Below, one piece after another: positions 34,074 to 46,104 of a stretch of 64,000 nt of DNA. The position numbers were made by a program, and so were the translations under genes. The notes beneath the pieces are model-generated. The model was not told where the DNA came from and searched no databases. It worked only from the letters and a program-made list of their open reading frames with translations. Positions within the stretch are counted from its first letter, which is position 1; every line of letters begins with the position of its first letter. Source of the DNA: Pararge aegeria (lineage: Eukaryota; Arthropoda; Insecta; Lepidoptera; Nymphalidae); the NCBI RefSeq assembly GCF_905163445.1, contig NC_053183.1:20584001-20648000 (forward strand). The letters are read 5' to 3'.

Positions 34074-34357
34074 TTGAGCCTAGTGACCAGACTACGGCTT
34101 CAATTTCGGGGGGCCCAGTTCGAATCCCAGCACTCACCTCTAACTTTTCTAAGTGTAAAAGTTTCAAGCAAGTAAAATATCACTTGCTTTAACGTTGAAG
34201 GAAAAACATCGTGAGGTAACTTGCATGCCTGAGAGTTCTCCATACCTAATGTTTTCCAGGGCTATGAAGTCCAGTAATGTAAGTGGACCATGGCTTAAAA
34301 ACCTTCTCTTTGTGAGAGGAGACGCGTGCCATTTGGGGGCCAGTGATGGGTTGATGA
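34074..34357 (+). mobile_element. SINE-A, forward
   Basis: CCCAGTTCGAATCCCAGCACTCACC head, CACTTGCTTTAACGTTGAAGG and ACATCGTGAGG body, GAGGAGACGCGTGCC and GATGGGTTGATGATG tail. Confidence 0.8.
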
Positions 34358-34729
34358 TGATTTATTTATTTTTAATTCAATCAGTACGGTTATCACCATT
34401 TACACTAATGTATTTAACATAGTAAATTTAATTATACAAATTAAAACAGAGAACTAATCATTTTTATTAAAAGAGAATAATAAATTATAATGATGATATC
34501 GAGGAGTGCATAACAGAAGATCTTAAAATTCGGTACGCAGAATACCTAAAATATAAGTAAAATAGTAAAATGCTATGTAATATTAAGTGATATGCGACAT
34601 AATATTAAGTTACGTTCATATATCTGTGGTGTTGGTTCCCCAAACAGAGTATCGCATCAGCGTTTGAGCGTTTTAGTACTCTACTTTTGAATAAAATCAG
34701 ACGTCAATTGGCGGAATTCCACAATGTAC

Positions 34730-34920
34730 ATTAAATATTAAGCTTCATTTGCTATATTACGCGAAAGTAAGATATATCTGCACGATGCAATCGCACGTTT
34801 CGCTCTGACACCGCAGCATCCTTAGAAGACTGGCTAAGTCACAGTTGAATTGTCTTTAAAGATCGAAGAAGTCGTTTAAATTTGTCTGATTTTTGCGGAA
34901 TATAGCAAATAAAGCTCATT
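34730..34920 (+). repeat. interspersed repeat D, decayed
   Basis: TATTAAGCTTCATTTGCTATATTACGCGAA and CGTTTCGCTCTGACACCGCAGCATCC, then TTTTTGCGGAATATAGCAAAT, blocks of family D. Confidence 0.5.
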
Positions 34921-34924
34921 GCCC

Positions 34925-35075
34925 TCGTTTGCATATTCATTTATTTCAAGTAGTCCATCTATAAGCGATTTTGAAGCGTCAACTAGGTATGTTTGCTTGT
35001 AGTGACTGCCACCGGTTATGAAGGCAGATTCTTCCGAGAAGAAGCCGGCTAGAAACTCAGCAGTTGCTCTTTTTC
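34925..35075 (-). repeat. non-LTR tail-like repeat S
   Basis: TTCATTTATTTCAAGTAGTCC, GTAGTGACTGCCACCGGTTATGAAGGCAGATTCTTCC and CTCAGCAGTTGCTCTTTTT, matching 29500-29745. Confidence 0.55.
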
Positions 35076-35274
35076 ATCATCATTATCATCATCACTTTAA
35101 CCGATTTAAGTCCAGTGCTGGACATATGTCTTTTGTAGAGAGTTCCATAATCCACGGGCATGGGCCGCTTGCTTCCAGCGGCTCCCAGCGACTCGTTTAA
35201 TGTCGTTTGTCCATCTCGTTGGGGGCCGACCAACGCTGCGTTTACTCGTGCGTGGTCGCCATTCCAGTACCTTA

Positions 35275-35313
<39 letters not shown>

Positions 35314-35810
35314 ATATACTACGACAATACACACATCGCCACCTAGCCCCAAAGTAAGCGTAGCTTGTGTTATGGGTACTAAGATGACTGATGAATATTT
35401 TTATGAATTATATATACATAAATACTTAGAAAATACATATGAACACCCAGACACTGAAAAACACTTAATGCTCATCACACAAACATTTTCCAGTTGTGGG
35501 AATCGAACCCACGGCCTTGGACTCAGAAAGCAGGGTCGCTGCCCACTGCGCCAGTCGGCCGTCAAAACCCTTGGAACCCGAACGTCCATCGATTGCTACT
35601 TTAGCTTCGTAACTCGTTGAGCTATGTTGGTAACTCTAGTTCTTTTACGGGTGTCCTCATTCCTGATTTGATCACGTATAGATAATGACAACATTGCTCT
35701 CTCCATCGCCCGCTGAGTGACTCTGAGCCTTCTTACGAGGCCCATAGTAAGCGACCATGTTTCCGATCCATAAGTCATCAAGGCTACATGCATTGTTAGA
35801 AGAAAACCCT
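35075..35810 (-). pseudogene. LINE RT/endonuclease 3' fragment split by a SINE-B
   Basis: Minus-strand frames at 35596-35793 give LMTYGSETWSLTMGLVRRL and RAMERAMLSLSIRDQIRNE, the conserved C-terminal RT region of an RTE-type LINE. The continuation (CAACGAGATGGACAAACGAC, CGCTGGGAGCCGCTGG) lies at 35091-35270. The two halves are separated by the SINE at 35273-35566. Confidence 0.8.
35273..35566 (-). mobile_element. SINE-B, reverse, inserted in LINE relic
   Basis: Full-length reverse copy with (AAAT)n tail at 35274-35316. The LINE reads CCAGTACCTT before it and CCCTTGGAACCCG after it, so a CCTT-like duplication marks the insertion. Confidence 0.85.
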
Positions 35811-36271
35811 TAAAACCCCGTCAAAGCCTTAAAAAGTGACCATGTTCCGTAGGAATCCTTTGGTGTTTAGTCAGAATTTTTTGCGACGCTTTCTTAATGA
35901 TGCCCACCCGAATCCTCTAGGAAAATCCATTAAAATCCATCCAATTAAATAAATAAAAGTACTTCTGAATAAATTGATGAAATGTGTTAAATATAAATTA
36001 CTCACCCTAAGCTTTATGCGGCCATAACACCAAATATGTAGCTCTACAATTGAACGACGGGAATTACAGAGTTAATAATGTTGTTAACAGCGGGAATGTT
36101 GACTATTTTCAGATGGTTTTTGCGGCAGCTGACTCCAGCTGATTACCTGCCGTGTATCTGATGAAAGGTCACAGTGGTGTCTATAGAATGGTATCGAATA
36201 ATAATTATTTACAAAAAAAACGCGAGCATTTTACTAATTAATATCAGAATAAGAATTTTTTATTTTAAAAG

Positions 36272-36455
36272 CGGTGATAGCCCAGCGGGTAGGAGCTCGA
36301 TTCCACTTTCGGGGGGCAGAATTTGAATCCCAGCACGTACCTCTAACTTTTCTAAGTTATGTGCGTTTTAAGTAATTAAAATATCACTTGCTACAACGGT
36401 GAAGGAAAACATCGTGAGGAAACCTTCGTGCCTGAGAGTTCTACATACATGACGC
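36272..36455 (+). mobile_element. SINE-A, forward, truncated
   Basis: GGTGATAGCCCAGCGGGTAGG head to GTGCCTGAGAGTTCTACATA. The 3' part is lost, and a different retroposon tail begins a few bases later. Confidence 0.8.
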
Positions 36456-36467
36456 TCAAGTTGCCTT

Positions 36468-36598
36468 AAAGAGATCACTTTTAGTGATAAGGCAGACTTT
36501 GCAACCTAGCACTAAGTACTATTATTGCTTCCCTTCTATGTTTCCTATTGTGTTTTGTTGCCATAAAGTTCATCTCTTCTATTCTTTTCTATTCGCCT
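36468..36598 (+). mobile_element. non-LTR tail, forward copy of the 63781 element
   Basis: AAGTTGCCTTAAAGAGATCACTTTTAGTGATAAGGC through TTCTATTCTTTTCTATTC is the reverse complement of 63781-63925 with few differences. Confidence 0.7.
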
Positions 36599-37136
36599 TT
36601 GACCTCGTGGTAAATGCTGCTATTATTTAGACAGCATCGCGACTGTCGTATATCTCTGGCAACTGCTTCAACGGCCAACCGCATTACTCTTTACTCTTTG
36701 TAAAAGCAACACATAAAGTAAAGAACAGAAAAGTAATACAGTGTATAACATGTGGCGACCTTGTCTCTACAGAACTAAATAGTATACTATGTAAGCATAC
36801 CAGAGTTTTCAATCGTCTAATAAAGTGTTTAAATACACACACATAAATGTATCTTTGAATCTTGTATGCAGCTTTCCTAAACTCACACACATATCCCATA
36901 ATGGGTTCAACTCATTCACACGCGTTTGTAATACCTGTAGCTCTAGTACAAGATTTTCTCGCTCGCGCAACCGAGGAGTCGCACACGTACGAGAAAAGCC
37001 TATGTGTAGGTAGGTGCTATAAAAATCCGTCTAAGCCTACACCCACTACCTACACATTGTAGCACGTGCCGAGCGCTGGGTTTTAGATTTGATCAACGCA
37101 CGTCGCTACTAATTTAATCACCATCACAGCTTAAAA

Positions 37137-37670
37137 CAGTCCACTGCTGCAGGGCTAGCACAGTCAGGAGACAAAAATTATATCCCGGATATAATTAACG
37201 TGTCCACCTGCTAGAGCACGGGAACATGGAATAGGAGAAGTTTACCCCCGTTTATTATGGCACATATTATTTGGATGGATATTGGATCTTCTATCCAGGC
37301 GTTACTTTGCGGAAATCCATTATATATTATGAAAAATAAGCTTAATTTGCTATAATCCGCCAACAGCATAACAGCAGCAGCAACAATTAGTCATTGTAAA
37401 GTCAACATCTCCTGAGGATGCTCCGGTTTAGGAGCAAAATGTGCGTAGCCAACATACGAAAATCTGTTTGGTGTGAACGATAAGGATAGAAGTTATTATA
37501 AAATTACACCAAACAGATTCTCCTGCTGTTCGAGGGGTATAGCAAATTAAGATTAATTTTCATAATATTATTTGGATATTATTTCTAAGAGTTGATAAAG
37601 CTGTGGGAGAAGATCATTTTTTATCCTTTCACTTAAGGGATAGTTGACTCCTGCCCATGCTAGCTGTTCT
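37137..37670 (-). repeat. repeat H (reverse) split by a repeat D insertion
   Basis: Repeat H runs from GCAGGGCTAGCACAGTCAGGAGAC to about 37275 and resumes at about 37570 with GATAAAGCTGTGGGAGAAG. Between lies a family D element. The 13-base ATATTATTTGGAT occurs on both sides, as expected of a target duplication. Confidence 0.7.
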
Positions 37671-37744
37671 ATCCCTAAAAGTAGTACCTACTTACTACCA
37701 AGTTTTTTTCGCTAAAATGCATGAGCTGTTAAAGAGATTCATGA

Positions 37745-37950
37745 CGCAAAAATTTGGGAATTTATAATTTCTGCATTTTCTCTCATCCTTCGGCCGTAGC
37801 TAACCTAATTGTATCTAACCCTACCCAGGAATACGATTGAGCAATCGGGTGCTAAGTTATGTAGAAACCTTTTAGTTTTATTTAATTAGCATAAAACTAT
37901 ATTAGACTGCATCATCAGTTACCACCAGGAGGGTCCAGTCAGGGACTCGT
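37745..37950 (+). mobile_element. non-LTR retroposon tail T, decayed
   Basis: GGGAATTTATAATTTCTGCATTTTCTCTC, CTTCGGCCGTAGCTAACC and GACTGCATCATCAGTTACCACCAGG, blocks of family T. Confidence 0.5.
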
Positions 37951-38439
37951 AGTGGAATTAAAAAAAGAACCCTTGACAATAAATAACTAGCTTTTTGTTA
38001 GTTGTTAGCTACACCGCTTTGTCGGAGGAATGAAATAAACATGCCAGTATATGTCAGCGTTGCTTTTATAAGGATACCATTAAGAAGTTTTGTGTTCTGT
38101 TGGTGACTTCATTCTTACGGGACCTGGCACCTAGTGGGAGGCCCTACTCCGAATGCTCAATTTCGCAAAGAATTTTGGAATTCACACAGTTATCTGTACC
38201 TATTATTATAAAAATGTAAATCAGGCATTACTGTCCAATGAAGACTTTATTGCATATTCAGGGAAATAATACATGAGACATACAAAACGGTGAAACAAGA
38301 TTTTAAAATTTTTATACACTCCTTTTTTTGGTTTTTATCGTAGGGACAACAATGAGTCAGTTATTCTTTCCAACGATCTACTATACATTAAGAGTTAAAA
38401 ATAAAAATTATATTATTAGTTTGTAATATTAATAAAAGC

Positions 38440-38716
38440 CGTGATAGCTCAGAGCGTAGGATTTCGACTTCACTTTCGGGGGCCGAGTTCGAATCCCAGC
38501 ACGCCAACTAACTTTTCTGAGTTATGTAAGTTTAAAAAAATTCAAATATCACTTGCTTCAACGGTGAAGGAAAACATCGCGAAGAAGCCTGCATGCCCGA
38601 GAGTTCTTCATAATGTTCAAAAATGTGCGTGGAGTCCACCAACCCATTCTCATTGTGGGAGGAGACCCGTGCCCTGTAGTTGGCTGGTGATGGGTTGATA
38701 TAATGATGACGTTGAT
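38440..38716 (+). mobile_element. SINE-A, forward, near full length
   Basis: GCCGTGATAGCTCAGAGCGTAGGA, CGAGTTCGAATCCCAGCACG, CACTTGCTTCAACGGTGAAGG, GGAGGAGACCCGTGCCCTG and GATGGGTTGATATAATGATG. The best single example of this SINE here. Confidence 0.85.
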
Positions 38717-38879
38717 GATATAAGAAACGTCCTCTATTGAGTGTCAAAATCGAGTCTTGTCGGCGATGTACCGAATCCAAAGCATACATGTATGTACATG
38801 TGGTCTTATTGCTTAAGAAATCATCAATAGACATCTTTTAATTTTCAGATTATTTGAGCCTCATAAATACTTTATCAGC

Positions 38880-39150
38880 TTGACAGCTCCTCTATTGAAC
38901 ATGGGCCTTTCTACTCGTAAGAGCACCGCGACGTCACACACGGTCCTCCGAATTTTTATTAAGTTCATCTATCCAACGGGCCGAGGGTTCTACGACAGAC
39001 ATGACCCGCACACTGTCTTCAGCCCGTTTATGCTTTGAGCTATGTCAGTGACTTTGGTATTTCTACGGATTTCTTCACTACGCATTTTGTCCCTCAAAAG
39101 ACTCCTAACATGACCCGTTCCACGCTGCTCGGCTTGATCCTTAAATACCC
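38880..39150 (-). mobile_element. RTE-like LINE 3' fragment, decayed
   Basis: GAGCTATGTCAGTGACTTTGG and TTTCTACGGATTTCTTCACT match blocks of the better copy at 39775. Confidence 0.45.
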
Positions 39151-39774
39151 AAGCAAGTTAAAAGCTAAGTTGATTTGCGCAAATTTTCTCTAAACCCAGA
39201 GAAAATAAGTTGAAACGTATTTCACGTGAAACCGCATACAAGTGCTAGTACGCTGTGATGTTACACTGGTGTGCATAAACGGATCCAAAGCCAACTGATT
39301 GTGGTGACGCAATACAAATAAAATACATTTTGTATTGATGTTGAATCATCCTCATGAATGGGTCTCCTTTATCGGAGAATTTTTATGCGTACTTAAAGTA
39401 AAAGTTGTGTAAGGTTTTTTTTTTAAGTCCTATGTTGTCGGGAAAATTTTTTCGCGTGGTTCAACCCGTTAACCTACCTGGCGCAGGGGTGGTAATATAA
39501 GTGTGAAGGAGCCGGGTTCAGTAGACTCTAGTCTGTTCTGGCTTCGGCCTTAGCTCATTAACATTCTGCGAACAAAACTGTGCTACCTAGCGTCTTAGAG
39601 TTTCTGTATAGGCGCATAAATAGGAGTTTTAGAGCCCATCACGCTGCTCTATAGTGTTGGTGGGTTTTAACGAATATCATTACATTGTGATAATCAAGAC
39701 CGACTTGCGTGCTCTCCGACGCAAGAGGATGGGTGGAAAACGTTGTTTACCTCCACTTAGACCACAGTGACAAA
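39151..39774. other. spacer without recognisable genes
   Basis: Mixed-composition DNA with no exon or clear repeat copy. Confidence 0.35.
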
Positions 39775-40155
39775 TATAAACCGATTGACGTCCACTGCTG
39801 GACAAAGGTGTTTTGTAGGAAGTGCCAAATACCATGGTTTTGTGCCGCTTGGGTCCAGCGACTCCCGGAGACTTGCCTGATGTAATCCATCGACCTCGTT
39901 GGGGTCTACCAAAGCTGCGTTTGCCGGAGGTCGCCATTCCAGCACCTTGGGGCCTTAAGCTCAATCTGTTCTCCGAGCTGTGCTCTGCCCTTTGCTGTTG
40001 AGCTATGAACTCTGGTTTTTCTACGGATCTCCTCATTTCTGATATGATCATATAGAGTTACTCCTAACATAAAATAGCTCTCTCCATTGCCCGCTTGAGC
40101 CTTCTTATGGGGGCCCTTAGTCGGTGACTACGTTTCGGACCCATAAGTCATCCTA
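39775..40155 (-). pseudogene. RTE-like LINE 3' fragment
   Basis: GACGTCCACTGCTGGACAAAGG, CGACCTCGTTGGGGTCTACC, GCCATTCCAGCACCTTGGGG and CTCTGGTTTTTCTACGGATCTCCTC. Minus-strand frames recall the C-terminal RT region but are broken by frameshifts. Confidence 0.65.
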
Positions 40156-40994
40156 AAAAGTTAATTTAAAGCAAACTATTTACATCTCCTAACTATAGTT
40201 ATATCTTGAATGTCCTGAGAAAGATTTGCCATTGTCTTACATTCGTCACCATTCTGAAAACCTAGAAATCAAGAAGAATCTCTCGCAAAAGTGCCTAACC
40301 TAGAATGAAGTAGGTCAGTCAGGCAGACGGATTTTATTGGGAGTGCCAATAATTATGACGATTACTTTACTGCCGCCGGACAATCTAACTATTTAATGGC
40401 TCGGTGGAGTATCATCGGATGTAGGGCTGGCACCTGACCTCTACTTCATCGAGAATTAATAGATAAATGTAGATATGTATACTCTCAGTAGTGTAAGCAC
40501 ATAAAAATACAGAAACAGACAAACAAAAAAACATCGTGTAAAATTCGGCGGTAGTATCGGTACATAAAGATTCAAAATTCAAATTCAAAAATTTTTCTCA
40601 CGTTGGCCTATTACAGCCACATATGAAGTGTTCAAATTATTGTGAGGCGATGGTGATAACCAAATTTAACTGAAAAGTAAAGCCAATATAATAATATATA
40701 ATATATAAATAATAAACGCACCCGTCTGAGATTTTCTAGATCTAGACCAACCAATATATTTGCTGTAGATTTTATTTATTTATTTGCCTTCATGTCTTCC
40801 TGACACAGGCTCTGTCAGGGCTTAGTTGCATAAAAATTAAATTAAAATAAATATCCATGCTGCGTACAGTTTCGATTTCTTGCATGCCAGTACTTAGTTA
40901 CTAATAAAAGATCGTCAAGTTAATTTGTTCAAATTTGGTTGCTCAGTCCAACGACTTCATTTATATTATATCGATGGCTCAGTCTATAGCTTGT

Positions 40995-41160
40995 ACTAAG
41001 ATAACTTTATGAATAACATACATAAATACTTAGATTATACATATAAACACCCAGACACTGAAAAACATTTATGCTCATCGCACAAACATTTTCCAGTAGT
41101 GGAAACGAACCCACGGCCTTGGACTCAGGGTCGCTGCCCACTGCGCCAGTCGGCTGTCAA
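40995..41160 (-). mobile_element. SINE-B, reverse, truncated
   Basis: AAACACCCAGACACTGAAAAAC, CACAAACATTTTCCAGTAGTGG and GCCTTGGACTCAGGGTCGCTGCCCACTGCGCC. The 3' part is missing and about ten bases of the AGAAAGC block are deleted. Confidence 0.75.
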
Positions 41161-41339
41161 ATACCCAGTAATAATACTATTGAAATACTTTTCGATTTTT
41201 ATGCTGAAAATATGCACTAAAATAATTCTGGATCCTTGCAGAGAGGTTTCTTTTTGCATCAGACTTCAAGTCCTAGGTCTGACATCGACACAGTATCTCG
41301 TGATCAGCATATGCTATATACTAGACTAATGATACCACT

Positions 41340-41560
41340 AAGGAACCCTTACTTGGCAAGGGTCTTCTGTCAGAATGACAAGGGTTAAGGCTCTAGGCCA
41401 CAAAGCTGGCCAAGAGCCAGAGAGATTGGTAGACTTATCACGACATTGAGAACTTTATGGAGAACTTTCATACAATCCTCACCGTTAAATTGATATTTAA
41501 TTGCTTAAAACCCACATTACTCCATAAATAACCAGGTGACAACCCTACTGCTGCAACAAA
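41340..41560 (-). mobile_element. SINE-A, reverse, decayed
   Basis: AGAATGACAAGGGTTAAGGC, GCTGGCCAAGAGC and GATATTTAATTGCTTAAAACCCACAT follow the reverse SINE-A order with many substitutions. Confidence 0.45.
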
Positions 41561-42842
41561 CAAGCTGATATTCCGGTTTGACTCGTGTTCATGTGAGTAG
41601 GTTAATTTCCTTACTGCATTTGAAAGAGCCCGTAAACTTTGATAGCAGTAATTTCAAAGAAACTGCTTTTTTAAAGTATTTTTTCCTTCTGTTTGTTAAC
41701 TTGTTTTTAACTTTGAAAGGTTAAAGATTTGGCTCGACTTTTAGCTTATTTTTCAGACTTAATACCCCTATTTAATGTTCCTTTTTTAAGTCTAGACTTC
41801 TCCGTCGCTTGTCACGCACGATTTTTTTATTCAAAAAAAAATTGATTCCATTTTAGTAATACTACGCTTATCTAAAGGAACGATTGGAAAAATCATAGCA
41901 CTATATGATAGCCAAAAGTCAAAGTCAAAAGGGCTTAAAAAAATGACAAACAAACATACAAACCCACTTCCGCATGTATAGTAATATAAGTTAGGAATCA
42001 AATAGGCCTATGAAAGCGTATGAAATGTAGACTTATAAACGTAGACCTTTTGACGCGATTGGCCTTTTTACATGTCATGTAAATATGTATGTAGGTATAA
42101 ATAGTAATCTTATAAATAAATTATAAATTCGTAAACTTATAAATATTGTTTTAAGAGCCACTAGTCAAAAAAGAAGTCCACAAAAAGTTAAGTTCCACAA
42201 CAACAAAACTGTTGTCTTTCGTTCGGTATCGTTCTTTATTCATTAACTAATTTCGTATGTAACTGTATAAATTGTCCATCGCTCTTTTTACGTGACACTA
42301 CTCTATGTAAGTAGGTATATAATTGTTTTTTGTTGTTGAAGCTCACTCAGCACGTCCCGGTTACCGTTACGAGTGAAATAACGCAACGCAAAAATTTAGC
42401 GACCACGAAACGCGAAGTGTGTCACCGGCGAGAGCGAATGCGGGTACAGTTATAGCGTGACTTTTACTTTTCTAACCTCCCCCCGGCCCCCCTCTTTTGC
42501 CGAGCCCAGTCTGCTGGCACCTCTAGTCAGCCTCTGATCTACGATTTTATCTTCGGGGCAAGACTTGTTATGGACGCCCCCGCCTTTTCCTATTTGGTAT
42601 AGACGGTTAAAAAAATCAGAAAAATAATCCATTTAGACTTTTATTTTAAACAGTGACGTAATTTCCCCTGGCAAACAAAAGGATGCGTTCCAAAATCGAT
42701 AAATTCGATTTCAATACTCGTCCGCGATGCTAATTGTTTTACCGAATGAAACTTTTTGTTGAGTTTTGCACGCTTTTAAACTTTAACACGGGTTAGTTTT
42801 ATCCCATACAAACATAGCATTAAAGCGCACATAACTTAGCCG
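41561..42842. other. spacer without recognisable genes
   Basis: AT-rich with a GC-richer patch at 42,340-42,600 that includes a Pro/Gly-type open frame on - but no splice context. Confidence 0.35.
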
Positions 42843-43196
42843 AGTTTGAGGTGCGTGCTGGGTTTCGAACTTGGCTCCCCGAAAATGAAGCCTAGCCACT
42901 GGGCCATCACCGCTTCAAGCCTCGTATCATCAAGCCACTACCGGCTCACTACTGGGCACGGGTATCCACTGAGAATGAGGGGGGGTTCCGCCGTATTCCA
43001 CCACGCTGGCCAAATGCGGACTCCACACGCCTTTGAGAATATTTCCTCACGATGTTTTCCTTGCATTGTGATATTTAAATTGCCTAAAATAAGAAAAGCA
43101 AATAACCCTAACAAATAAGAGGCGCGTGCCAAGAATCCGAACTCGGTCCCTTCGAAAGGGAATCCGAAGCCCGAACCACTAGATTGTCACCGCTTC
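42843..43196 (-). mobile_element. two SINE-A copies in tandem, both reverse
   Basis: A head-only piece (42843-42917, TGGGTTTCGAACTTGGCTCCCC to GCCATCACCGCTTC) is followed at once by a longer copy (42920-43196, CCGGCTCACTACTGGGC to GATTGTCACCGCTTC). Confidence 0.7.
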
Positions 43197-43824
43197 ATTC
43201 CTTTTCGTATAATATATTTGAATAGCAAGATTAGGAACTTCATTATCATCGGTTTTGCGAATGTCCCGCAGCTGTCACACAAGCGTACTCCATGCTGTCA
43301 CAATGCGGGTTGGTGGGCTCATAACATTCGAGACAACAATATTTGTGAATTACTTAAAAAGTTTATAAGCAAAAAGTTGAATAAGAAATCGTCACTCGGG
43401 TTTCAGCTTTAAATCTGCGTCATGTATTGTAAATGCTTATTACCCTTATTGTCGGATTATTACAGACAGCCATTTCTATGTTATAAGTTCATTTTTTATT
43501 TAGTTTAGTTTTTAATTATTCTGTTATATAATAGCGTAGATGGGTCATAGTTACCCAATAAAAATAAAAATATAATAAATAAGACGACGATTACAACACT
43601 AAAAATGAAATGTTTTTTTCTTTCTTTCTGACTAGAAAAGGTCATGATCAAATAGTGACATCTACATATTATCGTCTGCGTAAAAAAATGCGACTTTGCT
43701 TTTAAAAGAGTTTCGGACTTATCCTGTATTTGCAAAAGGAGCTGTACCTTCGTACCTGTTACTCGTTTTCTCGATTTTTCTATGTCTTACCGTTTTCGGT
43801 TTCCGTAGTGAGTACATACGAAGA

Positions 43825-44100
43825 GGTGGTAGCCTAGTTGTTAGAGCTTCGGCATCTCTTTCGGAGGGACCGGGTTCGATCCTCAGCACGTTTTTCTAAC
43901 TTTACGGAACTATGTGCGTTTTTAATTTAAGGAAATTAAAAAACCACTTGCTTTATCGGTGAAGGAAAACATTTTGACGAAACCTGCATGCCGAGAGAGT
44001 TCTACGTAATGTTGTCAGTATCTCGTGTAAAGTCTACCAATCCGCACTTGGCCAGAGTGGTGGACTACCTTCTCATTTGTCGTGCAGTGGGAAAGTAATG
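43825..44100 (+). mobile_element. SINE-A, forward
   Basis: GGTGGTAGCCTAGTTGTTAGAGC, GGACCGGGTTCGATCCTCAGC and CACTTGCTTTATCGGTGAAGG, then AACCTGCATGCC. The head is an unusually good tRNA-like Pol III promoter. Confidence 0.8.
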
Positions 44101-44133
44101 GATCGAAAATGGTGAAATATACAATTTTAACAA

Positions 44134-44375
44134 CCGATTGACACAGTGGGCAGCGACCCTGCTTTTTGAGTTCGCCTGTGGGTTCGATTCCCACAACTGC
44201 AAAATGTTTGTGTGATGAACATGAATGTTTTTTAGTGTCTGGGCGTTTATATGTATAATATAAGTATTTATACATATATGTTATTCATTAGTCATCTTAG
44301 TACTCATTACAGAAGCTACGCTAATTTTGGAGTTCGATGGTGATGTGTGATTTTAAAATATATATATATATTTCC
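44134..44375 (+). mobile_element. SINE-B, forward
   Basis: GACACAGTGGGCAGCGACCCTGC, GGGTTCGATTCCCACAACTGC and TTAGTGTCTGGGCGTTTATATG. Lies 30 bases after a SINE-A. Confidence 0.8.
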
Positions 44376-44459
44376 GTCTGCTTCGTATATATTGGTATAT
44401 TCCTGGCCGGTTTCTTCTGAAATGGTTTCTCCTAGTAGCTTGCCTTCTAAACTGTTTCT

Positions 44460-44612
44460 GGTGACTGTGTCTGGTGACCGATTAAGCTTGCCGGTACGAA
44501 GTCGCGTCGAAACCGATTAGGTGTATTGGTTTAATATAACTGTCATACTCCCTTACATGTTAGCCCGTTACTAGGTGAGATTCATTTAAAGGGCTAACAT
44601 GTAGAGTAAAAA
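44460..44612 (+). mobile_element. non-LTR retroposon tail T
   Basis: TTGCCGGTACGAAGTCGCGTCGAAACCGATTAGG and the family's own inverted pair TACATGTTAGCCC/GGGCTAACATGTA, ending in an A-run. Confidence 0.65.
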
Positions 44613-44679
44613 AAAGTATGCATAATTGAAAAATTTAATTTGGATTGGAATAATCTTAATAAACAAGTTAAAGGCGTGT

Positions 44680-44890
44680 TCCAGCTCTGCGCGCCGGCAT
44701 GTTGGGGCATGCTATATTCCCAGCATGCTCAGTGTTTACGGATGTGGCGCAGTGGCCCGCCGCGTGCCACTGGCCCACTTTCCCCTCTCGCCCCCACTGC
44801 CCCCCACTGCCCCCACAGCACGCCGGCGCGGGCACGTCTCTAGCAAACGGAAGTTCCGCTTTAGGTTGCACGGTCAAGGTTATCTTAGAT
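44680..44890. other. GC- and C-rich patch, no gene supported
   Basis: Contains GCATGC palindromes and a CCCCCACTGCCCCCCACTGCC run. Open frames on both strands are Pro/Ala-biased by composition and have no splice context. Confidence 0.3.
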
Positions 44891-45009
44891 TTCGAAGTTA
44901 TCTTGTTTAGTATTAGATAGGTATGCAGGCAGGCCATGAAGTATTAATGTAAGTCGTATCGATATTTAAAAAAAATATTGATATCGACTACGAATAGCAT
45001 AATCATTTA

Positions 45010-45285
45010 TTGTTCCATCCTCTCACAGGCTCTTTACAGGTCACGGGTCTCCCCTCAGATTGAGAAAAGTTTAGGCTGCAGTATGGGTAGTGCGGATCGG
45101 TAAACTTCACACACCTTTGAGAACGTTATTGAAAACACATGCAGGTTTTCCAACGATGCTTTGCTTCATCGTTAAACCAAGCGATATTTTAATTGCTTAC
45201 AATAAAAACGCACGTAGCTCCGGAAAGTTAGAGGTACCGAAGATTGAACCAAAACCGGCTCAAAGCCCTAACCACCGCGTTCGTG
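45010..45285 (-). mobile_element. SINE-A, reverse
   Basis: CACGGGTCTCCCCTCAGATTGAG, CATGCAGGTTTTCCAACGATG and AAGCGATATTTTAATTGCTTAC in reverse family order. Confidence 0.65.
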
Positions 45286-45309
45286 TATTCATCATCATCA
45301 TCATCACCA

Positions 45310-45510
45310 TATTAACATATTGACGCATAAGTCTAGGTACGTCTACTGCTAGGCATAAGTCTAGGTAGTTCCAAAATCCACGATTTTTCTTTACTTTAAC
45401 GTTTACCGTTGAGGTTGCCATTCCAGCATCTTGGGACCCCAATGTCAAAATGACTTGTCTATGCTTTTGAGCTATGTCGGTAACTCTAGTTCTTTCAGGG
45501 TGTAATGAAA
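45310..45510 (-). mobile_element. RTE-like LINE 3' fragment, decayed
   Basis: GAGGTTGCCATTCCAGCATCTTGGGACCCCAATG and GAGCTATGTCGGTAACTCTAGTTC match 39775 and 35571. Confidence 0.6.
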
Positions 45511-45584
45511 AATCCGATTGTATTTTCTTTTATTCCACTTCTAATTAGCCCTTGGATAATTAGTTATATTAAACCAATACTTAT

Positions 45585-45710
45585 AATCGTCATCGTACCG
45601 GAACGCGTTTAGCTTATTGGCACCTCTTTGCCGGTACGCAGGTGACTAGACATGACAGACCAGGGAAAATTCAGAAATTATAAACACCCAAATCACCCCT
45701 GTCGGGAATC
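45585..45710 (-). mobile_element. non-LTR retroposon tail T, reverse
   Basis: ATCGTACCGGAACGCGTTTAGC, CTCTTTGCCGGTA and GACCAGGGAAAATTCAGAAATTATAAA are the reverse of family T blocks. Confidence 0.6.
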
Positions 45711-46104
45711 ATAAACCTCTGCGCTCACCGCTGCGCCAGTTAAGACGTCAAGGGTAGAGTAAATTTAGTTAATTCCTACGTCAATCCACTCTGATCTATC
45801 CTATCGAAGCACGAAGGTACCATCCGCAAGCGAAAATTCGCACGGCCGCGAAAGGTCGCCGGTCGGAACTCCTGCGCAAGTCACAATGCGCAAGTTCAAG
45901 TATGAAGGGCGGCGCATTTCACTGTAAAGGTCGCGCTGACCTTTCATTTCGTACGTCGGAGCACCATGTAAAACAGGTCGTTGACACAGATTCCGTAGCG
46001 GCCGCTAATTAATATAGCATTTACAATATAAACTGAGAACCGTATAAATATCCTTTTGTCCTAAAATAGTTAAGTAAATACAATGTAACACAATCGAAGA
46101 ATTT

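Noticed and set aside
44554..44603. 13-bp inverted pair TACATGTTAGCCC/GGGCTAACATGTA
   Set aside because: It is a normal part of the family T retroposon tail and not an independent palindrome.
44626..44937. Several overlapping open frames of 67-94 codons on both strands
   Set aside because: Driven by a local C-rich composition; no start context, splice sites or recognisable protein.
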